NCBI GenBank assembly: GCA_964444375.1
Contig: CAYUGX010000008.1
Coordinates: 1-37,219, forward strand
Source: JABHCC01 sp964444375
GTDB taxonomy: Bacteria; Bacteroidota; Bacteroidia; Bacteroidales; UBA12481
Direction of reading: 5' to 3'
DNA: 37,219 nt
Under the pieces are notes generated by a model. The model saw only the letters and a program-made list of their open reading frames with translations, had not been told where the DNA came from and did not search any database. Positions within the stretch are counted from its first letter, which is position 1. Each line of letters opens with the position of its first letter. Below, in pieces: positions 1 to 8,253 of the stretch. The position numbers were made by a program, and so were the translations under genes.

Positions 1-840
1 CCCTACGGCAGTCTGTAGTTCTAAATCTACTTGATCATTATCGCCCAGAAACGACCGCAAACGGGCCTTTCTGTCAGCGACGTCGAGTAAGCCTTTGTTG
101 TAGCTATTCTCAAATTTAAACCCATTGATTTCAAGTTGCATGATCTCATCTTTATCGACGGTACCAATGGCATGTTTTTCACGGGCAATCTTAAGCAAGC
201 TGCTGTTATTCTGCACATTAAACTCAAGTACTTTTAAATTCTCATTGGCCAGGGCCAAATCGAAAAAATAACGTACCGCTACCAGATTCACGTCCTCCAT
301 TCTTTCGAGATATTCTTTCTCGGCCTGCTTATATCGCATAGGTTCAATCTTTTTCTCCCACTTGAATTCATTGAAAGAAAACAGGGGTTGAATCAATCCA
401 ATAGAAATTGGGGTTGTGCGGTAGGTTGCCGGATCATCATTTAAAAGATCAAGCCGGCCCAAATCAGAACGAAAAAAGAGTTTACCTCCGGTAAATGGAA
501 TATTCTGATTCACCAGTAAATTCAACGAGGAGTTGAGTCGTCGTGTTTCACCATATTTCTCAATCCATTCTCCATTTTCGAGCACTGAATTTTTAACTAT
601 GGCTCGCTGCAAATCGATTAACTGGGCATCTAACTCAACTGACGGTAATTAGCTGGCCTGATAACTCCGAAACTGCCAAAAAGCCGATCTGAATCGGTGT
701 TTAGCTAAGAGGGCTTCAAGTGAGTTTTCCTGAGCTAGTTGGATCACATCGTTTAGGGTTAATTGCTTGGTTTGGGCGTAGCCTTGCGACATGAATAAAA
801 ATGCCACCAAAAAGCATAGGAATTGCTTTGCTCGATACAT
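1..840 (-). pseudogene. TolC-family outer-membrane efflux protein, interrupted by an in-frame stop, 3' end off the window
   Basis: On the minus strand an ATG at 840 opens a protein with a clear signal peptide (cleavage after GYAQ) followed by LTLNDVIQLAQENSLEALLA, the typical start of a mature TolC/OEP protein. The frame meets a TAA at 651-649 (codon 64) and then stays open in the same frame to position 1, for 280 codons in all. The downstream part reads like TolC coiled-coil sequence (for example LPSVELDAQLIDLQRAIVKN, then EYLERMEDVNLVAVRYFFDL). The family normally has YLPS at the interruption, so TAC or TAT to TAA is the simplest explanation. Family members are outer-membrane exit ducts of tripartite pumps or type I secretion. 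No membrane-fusion or inner-membrane partner is visible, though it could lie to the left. A 6-bp inverted repeat (855-860/867-872) sits just upstream. It may be a true nonsense mutation or a sequencing error. Confidence 0.85.
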
Positions 841-992
841 ATATATGCGGTTAGCAGGGATCTAACTCCCTGGTTTGGTTCTATTTGGCCTCTCGTTTAG
901 CTTTGGGGGACAGCTTGGCTGATCTAAAAATAGATAGCTTTTTGTACTATTCCAAAACAAGAACGAAATAATTAGTCAAATAGTATGGCTTC

Positions 993-2246
993 TTATTCCC
1001 TACCGGAGATGTTGTATGACAGCAATACTTTTCCATGCCGGAGATACAATCGGCCATGATGAATCACTGGATGTGCCCAGTGTGGACCGGTGCCCTCGTT
1101 GATGCGAAATGAGGATATGATTTCAAGCTTTTTTGGATTGGGTTTAACCAGGGCCACATTTCCTCTTTTTTCTTCAAAGAGGTACAGCAATCCATCGGCA
1201 AAAATAATCGATCCTTTATTTTGCCAGGTTTCCTCCCACTGTGTGGTTCCCGTTTCCCAATCGATGCAGACCCAGTTACCCATCCCGTTGTTGATCCAGT
1301 TAGAACCATATAAGTAGCCATCAACCAGAACATAACCACCCATGTGGGTATCCAAATCTTTGTTCATCCATTTTAATTCAACCTGATCACCTGCCGGATG
1401 GATCTTGAGCATGGCTGATGGGTGATCGTAGCCCTTATTGATGAACAATTCACCATTTTTGTATAGGGGTGAATTGCAATTGGTGATGATCATGCCCCCG
1501 TTGGTTTGGTCTGTTGGCAGGCCTATATAATCAAATTTCCACAGGATTTTACCATTTGCCGGATCAACGCCAAGTGCATGATTCGAAAGAATCGTACAAA
1601 TCATGTCGCGCCCATTGTGGTTTACGAGGATGGGGTTCACATAGGCAGATCGGTCGTTGATAGAAGCACTCTTCCATATAAGCTCTCCGGTATGACAGTC
1701 GAGGGCCACTAAACTGGTCTCGGGTCCTCCAGGAGAATAGATCACCTTATCGTCAACAATCAAAGCCGATTCAGAGGGTCCGTAGATGTTTGTTTTACTC
1801 GAGAACAGGTTGAAGCCATCCTGATACCATATTTTTTCGCCAGTCTGCTCATCAAGACATACCACTTCACCCTGCCCGCTAATCACATACACTTTCCCCT
1901 GATATAAAGTTGGAGTGGTGCGGGTTTCGGGATATGATTTGTTCCAGGCCAATCCAAAAGGTACTTGCCAGATTAAGGTACCAGAATAATCAAGGGCTGT
2001 TAAGTATTCAATGGTATCTTCACGACCAGTCACATAGATGTATTTCTCACCCATGGCGGGTGAGGAGTAACCTTTCAGCACAACATCAACCGACCAGAGC
2101 TTTTCAGGACCACCAGCTGGCCACTCGGTTAACAAACCCTGATCAGGATATTTACCTTCTCTAGCTGGGCCCCGCCATTCAGAGGTGATTTGTGCGTGAC
2201 AAAGTGATGAGAGTACAAGTAAAAGTGAAAGTATAAGATATTTCAT
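993..2246 (-). CDS. Secreted PQQ-like beta-propeller repeat protein
   Basis: The product has 417 residues, with a signal peptide (residues 1-19, ending CHAQ) and then a chain of PQQ-type blades. Blade signatures visible include YLTALDYSGTLIWQVPFG, VVCLDEQTGEKIWYQDG, SLVALDCHTGELIWKSASI, LGVDPANGKILWKFDY and VCIDWETGTTQWEETW: a strand, an A/C-x-D turn, a G, then xxxW. This is the fold of BamB and of PQQ dehydrogenases. BamB is shorter and a lipoprotein, while quinoprotein dehydrogenases carry extra catalytic and haem parts that I do not see. It is best described as an outer-membrane-like PQQ-binding-like protein, perhaps a scaffold or sugar-related protein. The gene follows the GH20 gene on the same strand with a 9-nt gap, so the two are probably co-transcribed and may act on the same substrate. 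Bound cofactor and enzymatic activity are unknown. Confidence 0.85.
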   Translation of the reverse strand: MKYLILSLLLVLSSLCHAQITSEWRGPAREGKYPDQGLLTEWPAGGPEKLWSVDVVLKGYSSPAMGEKYIYVTGREDTIEYLTALDYSGTLIWQVPFGLAWNKSYPETRTTPTLYQGKVYVISGQGEVVCLDEQTGEKIWYQDGFNLFSSKTNIYGPSESALIVDDKVIYSPGGPETSLVALDCHTGELIWKSASINDRSAYVNPILVNHNGRDMICTILSNHALGVDPANGKILWKFDYIGLPTDQTNGGMIITNCNSPLYKNGELFINKGYDHPSAMLKIHPAGDQVELKWMNKDLDTHMGGYVLVDGYLYGSNWINNGMGNWVCIDWETGTTQWEETWQNKGSIIFADGLLYLFEEKRGNVALVKPNPKKLEIISSFRINEGTGPHWAHPVIHHGRLYLRHGKVLLSYNISGRE

Positions 2247-2255
2247 GTTGATCGT

Positions 2256-4415
2256 TTAATGAAGACCTATTTCATCGGTGAAAATCCAGGCGTCCATGCC
2301 TTGATACGGATGATCGGTTGGCAAAACGGCCCGGTTTTGGGCCGTGAATTTAATATACCTAAACGAAACTGGATCAAAGTTGAGTGCAACTTTAACAATT
2401 TTTGCATTTTGGGATTCATCCAATTTAAGATCTTTTTTTGCGATTTTGTCAAAATTCAACCCGTCCAATGAGCCTAAAACCTCTACATGTTGAGGTAACA
2501 TAACCCGTGTCATGGCACTGTGTTGAAAGAACTGCATCCAGGCTCGCCCTATTTTAATTGGTTCACCCAGGTCAACAACTACTTCAACATCTTTCTTTCT
2601 AAACCCCTGCCAATGGGGATGATCTCCTCTTTTTGATGCCAGCTGAGCATCAGTAAGGCTTTTGTTCTCACCTCCCGGATAAGCCGTTTCCCAGGTACAT
2701 AGGTATTCAACTGTCTTGCCGGTTGCCAGGTTTGGGAGATCAATCAATTCGAAAGCATGACCAATGACCTGATCGTTATGAATTGTCACTGCGCGTAAGT
2801 GGGTGTTGGGTGTTGGGTGCTGGAGCCTGCCCCCGATGAAAATGGGGGTGCTGGGAGCTGAATATAAGGGAGAGCTGCTCGTTGGTGGAGTGCCATCGAG
2901 CGTATACCGTAATGGGTAGAAGTTTAGCTCTCGCTCAAATGCAATACTAATGGAATTTGTTTCAAGCTCGTAATTGATGGATGCGTTTGGGGTAAAGGAG
3001 CTTCCGGCATAATGATAGCCTAAAGTCTCATAGCGTATGAGTTGGGATTCCATTTTGTCGTGGAATCGATCCCAATTGCATTGCTCAGGCCCGCTCCATA
3101 ACACTTCAGCCAGGGCGCTGTATCGAGGCATGATCATGTATTCGGCATGTTCTGGTGTCGCGATTTGCTCGGTCCATAAATTTGCCTGGCCGCCCAAAAT
3201 GTGATGTCGTTGTGCGGCTGGGATATCTGAAGGAATCGGATTGAAAGCATACACGTCCTTTAGTCGGTTTAATCCACCCCAGGCCTGGGATTCATCAGAA
3301 TGACTGCTTTGGTAATGATCGAAATAGCAGGGAGATCCCGGACTCATCACCACATCATGTCCTGCGCTGGCTGCTGCAATCCCTCCAGCCATTCCCCGCC
3401 ATGACATGACACTGGCCCCATCCGGTAGGCCACCCTCTAAAATCTCATCCCACCCAATGAATTGCTTACCTTTTGAGTGTAAGAATGTTCCAATCCGGTT
3501 AACAAAATAGCTTTGTAATTCCTCTTCATCTTTTAGTTTTTCACTCTCGATTCGCTTTTGACATAAATGACAGTGCTCCCATTGTGCTTTACCCACTTCA
3601 TCGCCACCAATGTGAATCAAATCACCTGGAAAAAGATCGATCACCTCAGTGAGTACTTGTTCAAGAAATACAAATGTTTCCTCTTTACCAGCACAATAAA
3701 CACCGGAAGGATGGGCAGGATCGCAGCATAATTCAGGAAAGATGTTCAGTGCTGCATTCGAATGTCCGGGCATTTCAATCTCAGGAACAATGGTAATAAA
3801 TCGTTCTTCAGCATACTGAATAATCTCTCTGATCTCCTCTTTAGAATAAGATTCCACACCCGCTGTTAACTCAGGATACGCATCAATCTCAATCCGCCAG
3901 GCTGTACCATCCGTCAGGTGCCAATGAAAATGGTTGAGTTTGTGAAATGCCAGAATATCAATGAATTTCTTGACAAATTCAGGTGGGAAATAGTGCCTGG
4001 ATACATCGAGCATGCCGCCCCTCCAATTAAATGCAGGCCAATCCTTGATGGTCACAGATGGTAGTTCAACCTTATCATTCAATCCAGCTAGGGGAAGCAT
4101 TTGTTCAAATGTTTTCATTCCATAGTAAACGCCAGCTGGTGTATTAGCCCGTATCAGTATTTTATCTCGTTTTATATGAAGTTCATACGCTTCCAACCCA
4201 CCATTCACCAAATCCTCTGCGACTTCAGTAAAGATTAGGCCAGCGGTATCGGCAAACTTGAGGCTCCCATTGGCAAATTGAATTTCCTGAGGCTCAGGAA
4301 TTATCATCACCTGGCTTGTCAGTCCCGATAAATCGGGTTCTCCACTTCGCTCCGACTTGCAGCTGACCCATAACAGGGTAGTACCGAGCATCGCGAGAAC
4401 AATGAACCGTTTCAT
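2256..4415 (-). CDS. GH20 beta-N-acetylhexosaminidase lipoprotein
   Basis: The product has 719 residues. A lipobox (LLWVSC, Cys19) suggests anchoring to a cell-envelope membrane. Residues about 35-125 form the GH20b N-terminal domain; about 127-450 form the GH20 TIM barrel. The catalytic Asp272-Glu273 pair is in HIGGDEVGKAQW; HFHWHLTDG (about 162-170) and LGGQANLWTEQ (about 407-417) are further family signatures. Residues about 495-555 resemble the CHB_HEX C-terminal domain, and about 560-719 resemble an F5/8-type discoidin domain that often binds sugars. Family enzymes release terminal GlcNAc or GalNAc by substrate-assisted catalysis, so a role in chitin, peptidoglycan or glycan breakdown is likely. 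The gene is 9 nt upstream of the PQQ-propeller gene. Oddity: residues 521-538 look like an insertion encoded by a word-like repeat (2801-2858). Confidence 0.95.
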   Translation of the reverse strand: MKRFIVLAMLGTTLLWVSCKSERSGEPDLSGLTSQVMIIPEPQEIQFANGSLKFADTAGLIFTEVAEDLVNGGLEAYELHIKRDKILIRANTPAGVYYGMKTFEQMLPLAGLNDKVELPSVTIKDWPAFNWRGGMLDVSRHYFPPEFVKKFIDILAFHKLNHFHWHLTDGTAWRIEIDAYPELTAGVESYSKEEIREIIQYAEERFITIVPEIEMPGHSNAALNIFPELCCDPAHPSGVYCAGKEETFVFLEQVLTEVIDLFPGDLIHIGGDEVGKAQWEHCHLCQKRIESEKLKDEEELQSYFVNRIGTFLHSKGKQFIGWDEILEGGLPDGASVMSWRGMAGGIAAASAGHDVVMSPGSPCYFDHYQSSHSDESQAWGGLNRLKDVYAFNPIPSDIPAAQRHHILGGQANLWTEQIATPEHAEYMIMPRYSALAEVLWSGPEQCNWDRFHDKMESQLIRYETLGYHYAGSSFTPNASINYELETNSISIAFERELNFYPLRYTLDGTPPTSSSPLYSAPSTPIFIGGRLQHPTPNTHLRAVTIHNDQVIGHAFELIDLPNLATGKTVEYLCTWETAYPGGENKSLTDAQLASKRGDHPHWQGFRKKDVEVVVDLGEPIKIGRAWMQFFQHSAMTRVMLPQHVEVLGSLDGLNFDKIAKKDLKLDESQNAKIVKVALNFDPVSFRYIKFTAQNRAVLPTDHPYQGMDAWIFTDEIGLH
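2801..2858. repeat. Word-like repeat insertion inside the hexosaminidase gene
   Basis: The stretch contains GGGTGTTGGGTGTTGGGTGC, then a short inverted repeat around CCCCCGATGAAAATGGGGG, then GGTGCTGGGAGC. GGTGCTGGG-type words recur at 23860-23895 between the response regulator and a TPR gene. In the protein it adds about 18 residues (521-538) in the middle of the CHB_HEX domain, between SPLYSA and HLRAVTI, where I would expect a short loop. This looks like an intergenic-type repeat that entered the gene in frame. The match to the intergenic repeat is by eye. Confidence 0.5.
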
Positions 4416-4437
4416 GAAATTAATGTGTGTTGTTCAG

Positions 4438-5466
4438 TTACCTATCGATCCGTTTAAACCACTGGATCATGGGGATGGGTACGGGTACAAATTCGCCATC
4501 AAAATGAACGCCTGTAAAGCCAAACTGGAAAGAGGAGCTTTCATTGGCTTGAAAACGCAGCCCTGGGGCCAGCACTACCAGGGGATTGGCCTCGATAACC
4601 CGGTCTTCAAGATAATAGGTAACCTTTTGACTGCCAGGATTATGTTGTTCTCTTACCTCTTTTTCAACTCGATCTTTGCCGCTGAGCATGAAGAATGAAT
4701 CGAATACAAAACTGAATTTTGTGTTGATTTTAAACATCCCCGCAATGGAAAACAGGGGTCTTCCTTCGGTGCGGTTCTTTTCTGTATTGTCATATTCATA
4801 CTGATTCGTTGACCATTCAGTTGGTACGTTAATAATGCGTGGAACCGATTCAGTCTGCTCAGTAAATAAGGCACCGTATCCACCAGTAAAATTGACGTTA
4901 TTTACTCTGTTACCCAGGGATACAAATCCAAAGGGCAGGGCCAGACCATATCTGGGGAAGGCCCATGATCCAGTTCCACCCAGGAATCCGACGCCCCCGT
5001 AAATACCATCGGTAATTTGACGGCTGTATTTAGTGGTAGCGATTATCGGAATACCGACCCAGGAAGTCATGATGCCCACAGTGAAATTATCTCTCACTCC
5101 AAATTGAAAATCAGGTCCAAAAATATTCCATTGCACATAGTTATCACCACGATTGATGTTAAATCCGTTTGTAGTCAGGAAATAGCGAGTGGCAAATAAA
5201 CCCCCGGCATAGGCATCTTCACCCCGTTCAATGATGATAATTTCTTTGATCTCATGTTTTGGGATGTAAACCAAACCCACTTCTTCAGATTGCAGCAGCA
5301 GTTCACGGGCATCTTGTGAAACGATCACACCAACAAAAGCGACTCCATTCTGTTTCAGAATTTTATGCTTTTGCTGAGCCTGATCTGCTTCATCTTGTGC
5401 AAAACCGGCTGTACTGGCCATCATGAAGGCCAAAGCGATCAAAAGAAAACGTATTGATTTTTTCAT
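4438..5466 (-). CDS. Predicted outer-membrane-type protein of unknown function
   Basis: The product has 342 residues when started at ATG 5466, which gives a clean signal peptide (MKKSIRFLLIALAFMMASTA, then GFAQ); the upstream in-frame ATG at 5526 would add 20 residues with no signal-like character. After the signal comes a short domain with VGVIVSQDARELLLQSEEVG and YIPKHEIKEIIII, reminiscent of a small beta-barrel-like module. The rest is rich in alternating aromatic and hydrophobic residues with many Gly (FGPDFQFGVRDNFTVGIMTS and similar), as in Bacteroidota outer-membrane beta-barrels. It ends 22 nt before the hexosaminidase start, so the two may share a transcript. No specific function is recognised. 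Confidence 0.75.
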   Translation of the reverse strand: MKKSIRFLLIALAFMMASTAGFAQDEADQAQQKHKILKQNGVAFVGVIVSQDARELLLQSEEVGLVYIPKHEIKEIIIIERGEDAYAGGLFATRYFLTTNGFNINRGDNYVQWNIFGPDFQFGVRDNFTVGIMTSWVGIPIIATTKYSRQITDGIYGGVGFLGGTGSWAFPRYGLALPFGFVSLGNRVNNVNFTGGYGALFTEQTESVPRIINVPTEWSTNQYEYDNTEKNRTEGRPLFSIAGMFKINTKFSFVFDSFFMLSGKDRVEKEVREQHNPGSQKVTYYLEDRVIEANPLVVLAPGLRFQANESSSFQFGFTGVHFDGEFVPVPIPMIQWFKRIDR

Positions 5467-5520
5467 TTGTGTGGTCTTAATTACTTGTTGTTTGGTTAAA
5501 TATACGATCATTCGTTGTAC

Positions 5521-5575
5521 TTTCAAGGAGAATGGAGGATTGGGGATTGGAGATTGGTAGAATGGTGGAATAGTG
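5521..5575. repeat. Degenerate GGATTGG-type word repeat in an intergenic gap
   Basis: The gap between divergent genes holds a run of variants of GGATTGG/GAGATTGG/GAATGG. It is low in complexity, has no coding signal, and resembles the other word-like repeats in this window. No function can be assigned. Confidence 0.6.
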
Positions 5576-5638
5576 ACTTTGTAGGGGCTGAATGCTTCGA
5601 CCCGGAATCGGATATTAAACGATATATTAGACTGAAAT

Positions 5639-6517
5639 ATGAAATTATATTACTTCATTCTCTTCGTTTGCTGGTTATTGGTAGGATGCTCCATGCAGAA
5701 AGTGCAAACTGGAGGACAGAATCCTTCGCCTATGGTTGACCATATTCGACCGCATGAACGGGTAGATGGAAGTAATTGTGACGGTGAAAGGATCATTTGG
5801 CCTTTTATGGAAAAACTAGCGCAGTTGTTTATTCCAGAGAGTTTTAATCCGGCAGGCGATTCTGAATTGATCGTTCATTTTCATGGCCTCCCTAAAGTAA
5901 GTGAGCATGCTGTTTGTGGATCATCCAATCAAGTGATATTGACCCTAAATGGCTGGTCAGGTGGCAGCAGCTATGAAAAGCTCTTTAGGGAAGGAACGCA
6001 TTTTCTCGATTTTGTGCATCTTGCAAAAGAAGCCATCAATATACATGAATTCTCAAGCATTATTTTAAGTGGCTGGAGTGCTGGATACGGTGCCATCAGG
6101 GCTTTGATTCAGCGCTATCCCGATCGGATTGATGGCATCATCTTGTTGGATGGAATCCATACTTCCTACGTCCCTGAAAGACTGGTGTTGCACCGCGGTG
6201 GAGAACTGGATACTTCCAAATTGGAGCCTTTCATAGCTTTTGCCCGTCAGGCAATAGAAGGAGAAAAAAGCATGTTGGTCACCCACAGTTCAGTCTTCCC
6301 GGGTACTTTTGCCAGCACCACTGAATGCGTTGATTATCTGATTTATCAATTGTTTTTAAAACGAAAGGCTGTTTTAAAACAGGGCCCTGTGGGTATGCAG
6401 CAGGTTGGGAAGGTTGCATCAGGTAGGTTAAAAATAATGAGCTTTGCTGGGAATACTGCACCAGACCATGTGGATCATTTGCACGGACTAAAACGATTCA
6501 TTAATGAATTGGACTAA
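5639..6517 (+). CDS. Alpha/beta-hydrolase-fold lipoprotein
   Basis: The product has 292 residues. The N-terminus MKLYYFILFVCWLLVGCSMQ is a lipoprotein signal with lipobox LVGC (Cys17). The centre has SSIILSGWSAGYGAIRALIQ, a nucleophile elbow of the form G-W-S-A-G preceded by a beta strand, then RYPDRIDGIILLDGIHTSY, the usual strand after the elbow. An HVDHLHGL stretch near the C-terminus can supply the catalytic His. Family members are esterases, lipases or peptidases; the substrate cannot be told. The gene stands alone on the plus strand and its stop overlaps the stop of the convergent lipoprotein gene by 4 nt. Confidence 0.8.
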   Translation: MKLYYFILFVCWLLVGCSMQKVQTGGQNPSPMVDHIRPHERVDGSNCDGERIIWPFMEKLAQLFIPESFNPAGDSELIVHFHGLPKVSEHAVCGSSNQVILTLNGWSGGSSYEKLFREGTHFLDFVHLAKEAINIHEFSSIILSGWSAGYGAIRALIQRYPDRIDGIILLDGIHTSYVPERLVLHRGGELDTSKLEPFIAFARQAIEGEKSMLVTHSSVFPGTFASTTECVDYLIYQLFLKRKAVLKQGPVGMQQVGKVASGRLKIMSFAGNTAPDHVDHLHGLKRFINELD

Positions 6518-7140
6518 TGAGTGCGAAGAATTACTACTTCAATGCTTTTAACGACATTCGAGATAATCTCTTCAGTTGATAGTTGAACAATATTTTCAGG
6601 TTGGTATAAAAGCTTTACTACAACCTTGCCTTTTACTTGCCCGTACATTTTTTCACTATCACAAAGGGGAGGTACTGTAAATCCAAAGTTGTCGGTATAG
6701 ACAGTTATGCCAGACAATCTTCGTGTACCGAATAAAGGGTCCTCCGTCTCCCGAACAGGAAAGAATTGGTCAAGAACGGCGCAATTCTTGGCTGAAATTT
6801 GAAAATCGACTTCAACATCCTCTAAATAAGAAGCGTCTTTTTCACGGAGCTGAACTTGGCAAGATACTGTCGCAGTTGTTCCTTTACAGGCTAGTGCACT
6901 ACCGGTAAGTGTTACCAATATCGCCGGGATTCCACGATCTGTACCCACCCCTGCAACATATTTAATGTAGCCCCACTCATCATCAAACTTGCTTTCAAAG
7001 CTTGTGGTTGTTTCGTTGGTTAATGAACAAGGCTCCTGGTCGTAGCCAACCATAACATCTATTGCCTTGTCAATAGCGTTATCTGTACAGCCGCAAAGAA
7101 CTCCCATGATGATGGCAAGTATAAAACACTTCTTTATCAT
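6514..7140 (-). CDS. Hypothetical lipoprotein
   Basis: The product has 208 residues when started at ATG 7140 (MIKKCFILAIIMGVLCGCTD), which gives a canonical lipoprotein signal; an in-frame ATG at 7182 would add 14 residues of poor signal character. The mature part begins TDNAIDKAIDVMVGYDQEPC and has several Cys residues that could form disulfides. Beta-rich stretches suggest an Ig-like or sandwich fold. I do not recognise the family. It converges on the hydrolase gene, sharing 4 nt at the stop codons. A 272-nt gap upstream (7141-7412) separates it from the divergent TPR-like gene; I see no clear promoter element or other feature in that gap. Confidence 0.7.
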   Translation of the reverse strand: MIKKCFILAIIMGVLCGCTDNAIDKAIDVMVGYDQEPCSLTNETTTSFESKFDDEWGYIKYVAGVGTDRGIPAILVTLTGSALACKGTTATVSCQVQLREKDASYLEDVEVDFQISAKNCAVLDQFFPVRETEDPLFGTRRLSGITVYTDNFGFTVPPLCDSEKMYGQVKGKVVVKLLYQPENIVQLSTEEIISNVVKSIEVVILRTH

Positions 7141-7412
7141 ATTGAATGGTTCTAGTTTGGTAATCACTAATTTACGACACAACTACAAAACCGCCAAATA
7201 GTAGGTTAGTGTTCAATTTTTGTACTCCTGATGCTCGCTCTATTAATTGGTTTGGTGGATAGGAAACCTGGGGCATCGGGATATCGAAAAACCAAGATAG
7301 AATATGGGGAATTAGCAGGTATTTGACTAGGTTTATTCAGTTTTACAACATAAAACTTGCCTTACTCAGGCTATATGATTGGAAGCAGGCATTTTAACAA
7401 CATCGAATAGAA

Positions 7413-8141
7413 ATGAATCAACTATTTTTAAAAAAGGGGATACTGCTGTTGGTGGCTATCGTACTACCCATATGCTACCTACTTGGCCAGGAAGATTTGA
7501 GATCAAGCACCTATCAAGCCTACCTCGATTCAAATATTGATAAATGGGAAACTGCCCTTAACGAGGACCAAGTGAAACCATTAAGCCTTGAATCACAATA
7601 TGATCGGGCAATTGCCATCTTTGGATACGCAGGATTATGCATCGATTCTAAAGAGAAAAAAAGAGCCAAAGCCTATGTTCACGAACTACATGACATCACC
7701 AGTGAACTACTAAATCAACAGCCCCAAAATCCTAAGATTATGGGCATTCATGCGGCCTCTTTGGGCTTTAAACTGATTTACCAACCCCATAAAATGATGA
7801 AATTGGGACCCCAATCAGTGAGATTATTGGAAGCAGCACGGAAGATTGATGATCGGTGTCCCGAAGTACTGGTACAATTAGGTAATCAATCCTGGGTCAT
7901 GCCCAGGGTTTTTGGTGGTGACAAGGAGGAAGCGATGCACTATTACCGATTGGCCATTACACACCTCGAAAAGAATCAAGAACAAATAGTTGAGAATTGG
8001 CATTACATCAAAATGCAAATGGTTTTGGCCGATTGGTACGAGCAAGCAGGGTACAACAATCGCGCAAAAAGCCTGTACCTAAAGGTGCTCCGTTTAGAAC
8101 CCGGTTTTGAGCTCGCCCAGAAGCGACTCAAGCTGTTGTAA
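7413..8141 (+). CDS. Secreted TPR-like protein
   Basis: The product has 242 residues with an N-terminal signal or anchor (about residues 8-26, ending LLGQ). The body is helical. The C-terminal third looks like TPR helices (for example ADWYEQAGYNNRAKSLYLKV, then LRLEPGFELAQKRLKLL), and the middle resembles a TPR-like solenoid with VRLLEAARKIDDRCPEVLVQ. The family is common in Bacteroidota as uncharacterised envelope proteins. It is unrelated in sequence to the SPTRHQ-type TPR lipoproteins further on. The gene is followed directly by the 8-bp tandem array. Function unknown. Confidence 0.7.
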   Translation: MNQLFLKKGILLLVAIVLPICYLLGQEDLRSSTYQAYLDSNIDKWETALNEDQVKPLSLESQYDRAIAIFGYAGLCIDSKEKKRAKAYVHELHDITSELLNQQPQNPKIMGIHAASLGFKLIYQPHKMMKLGPQSVRLLEAARKIDDRCPEVLVQLGNQSWVMPRVFGGDKEEAMHYYRLAITHLEKNQEQIVENWHYIKMQMVLADWYEQAGYNNRAKSLYLKVLRLEPGFELAQKRLKLL

Positions 8142-8161
8142 AGCCTGTTATCACATTATCC

Positions 8162-8249
8162 GGTTGTCCGGTTGTCCGGTTGTCCAGTTGTCCGGTTGTC
8201 CAGTTGTCCGGTTGTCCGGATGTCGGGTTGTCCAGTTTTCTGGTTGTTG
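8162..8249. repeat. 11-copy 8-bp tandem array, unit GGTTGTCC
   Basis: Starting at 8162 the sequence repeats every 8 bp: GGTTGTCC three times, then AGTTGTCC and GGTTGTCC alternating, then GGATGTCG, GGTTGTCC, AGTTTTCT and GGTTGTTG. The variation is mostly at the first base, and the period stays exact. It lies between the convergent ends of the TPR-like gene and the sugar-isomerase-like gene. It has no spacers, so it is not a CRISPR array. The reverse-complement word (GACAACAG) occurs three times in frame inside the Kelch gene at 15475-15498. Confidence 0.95.
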
Positions 8250-8253
8250 TGTT

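Noticed and set aside
8162..8249. CRISPR array
   Set aside because: The unit is 8 bp with no spacers and no Cas genes are present.
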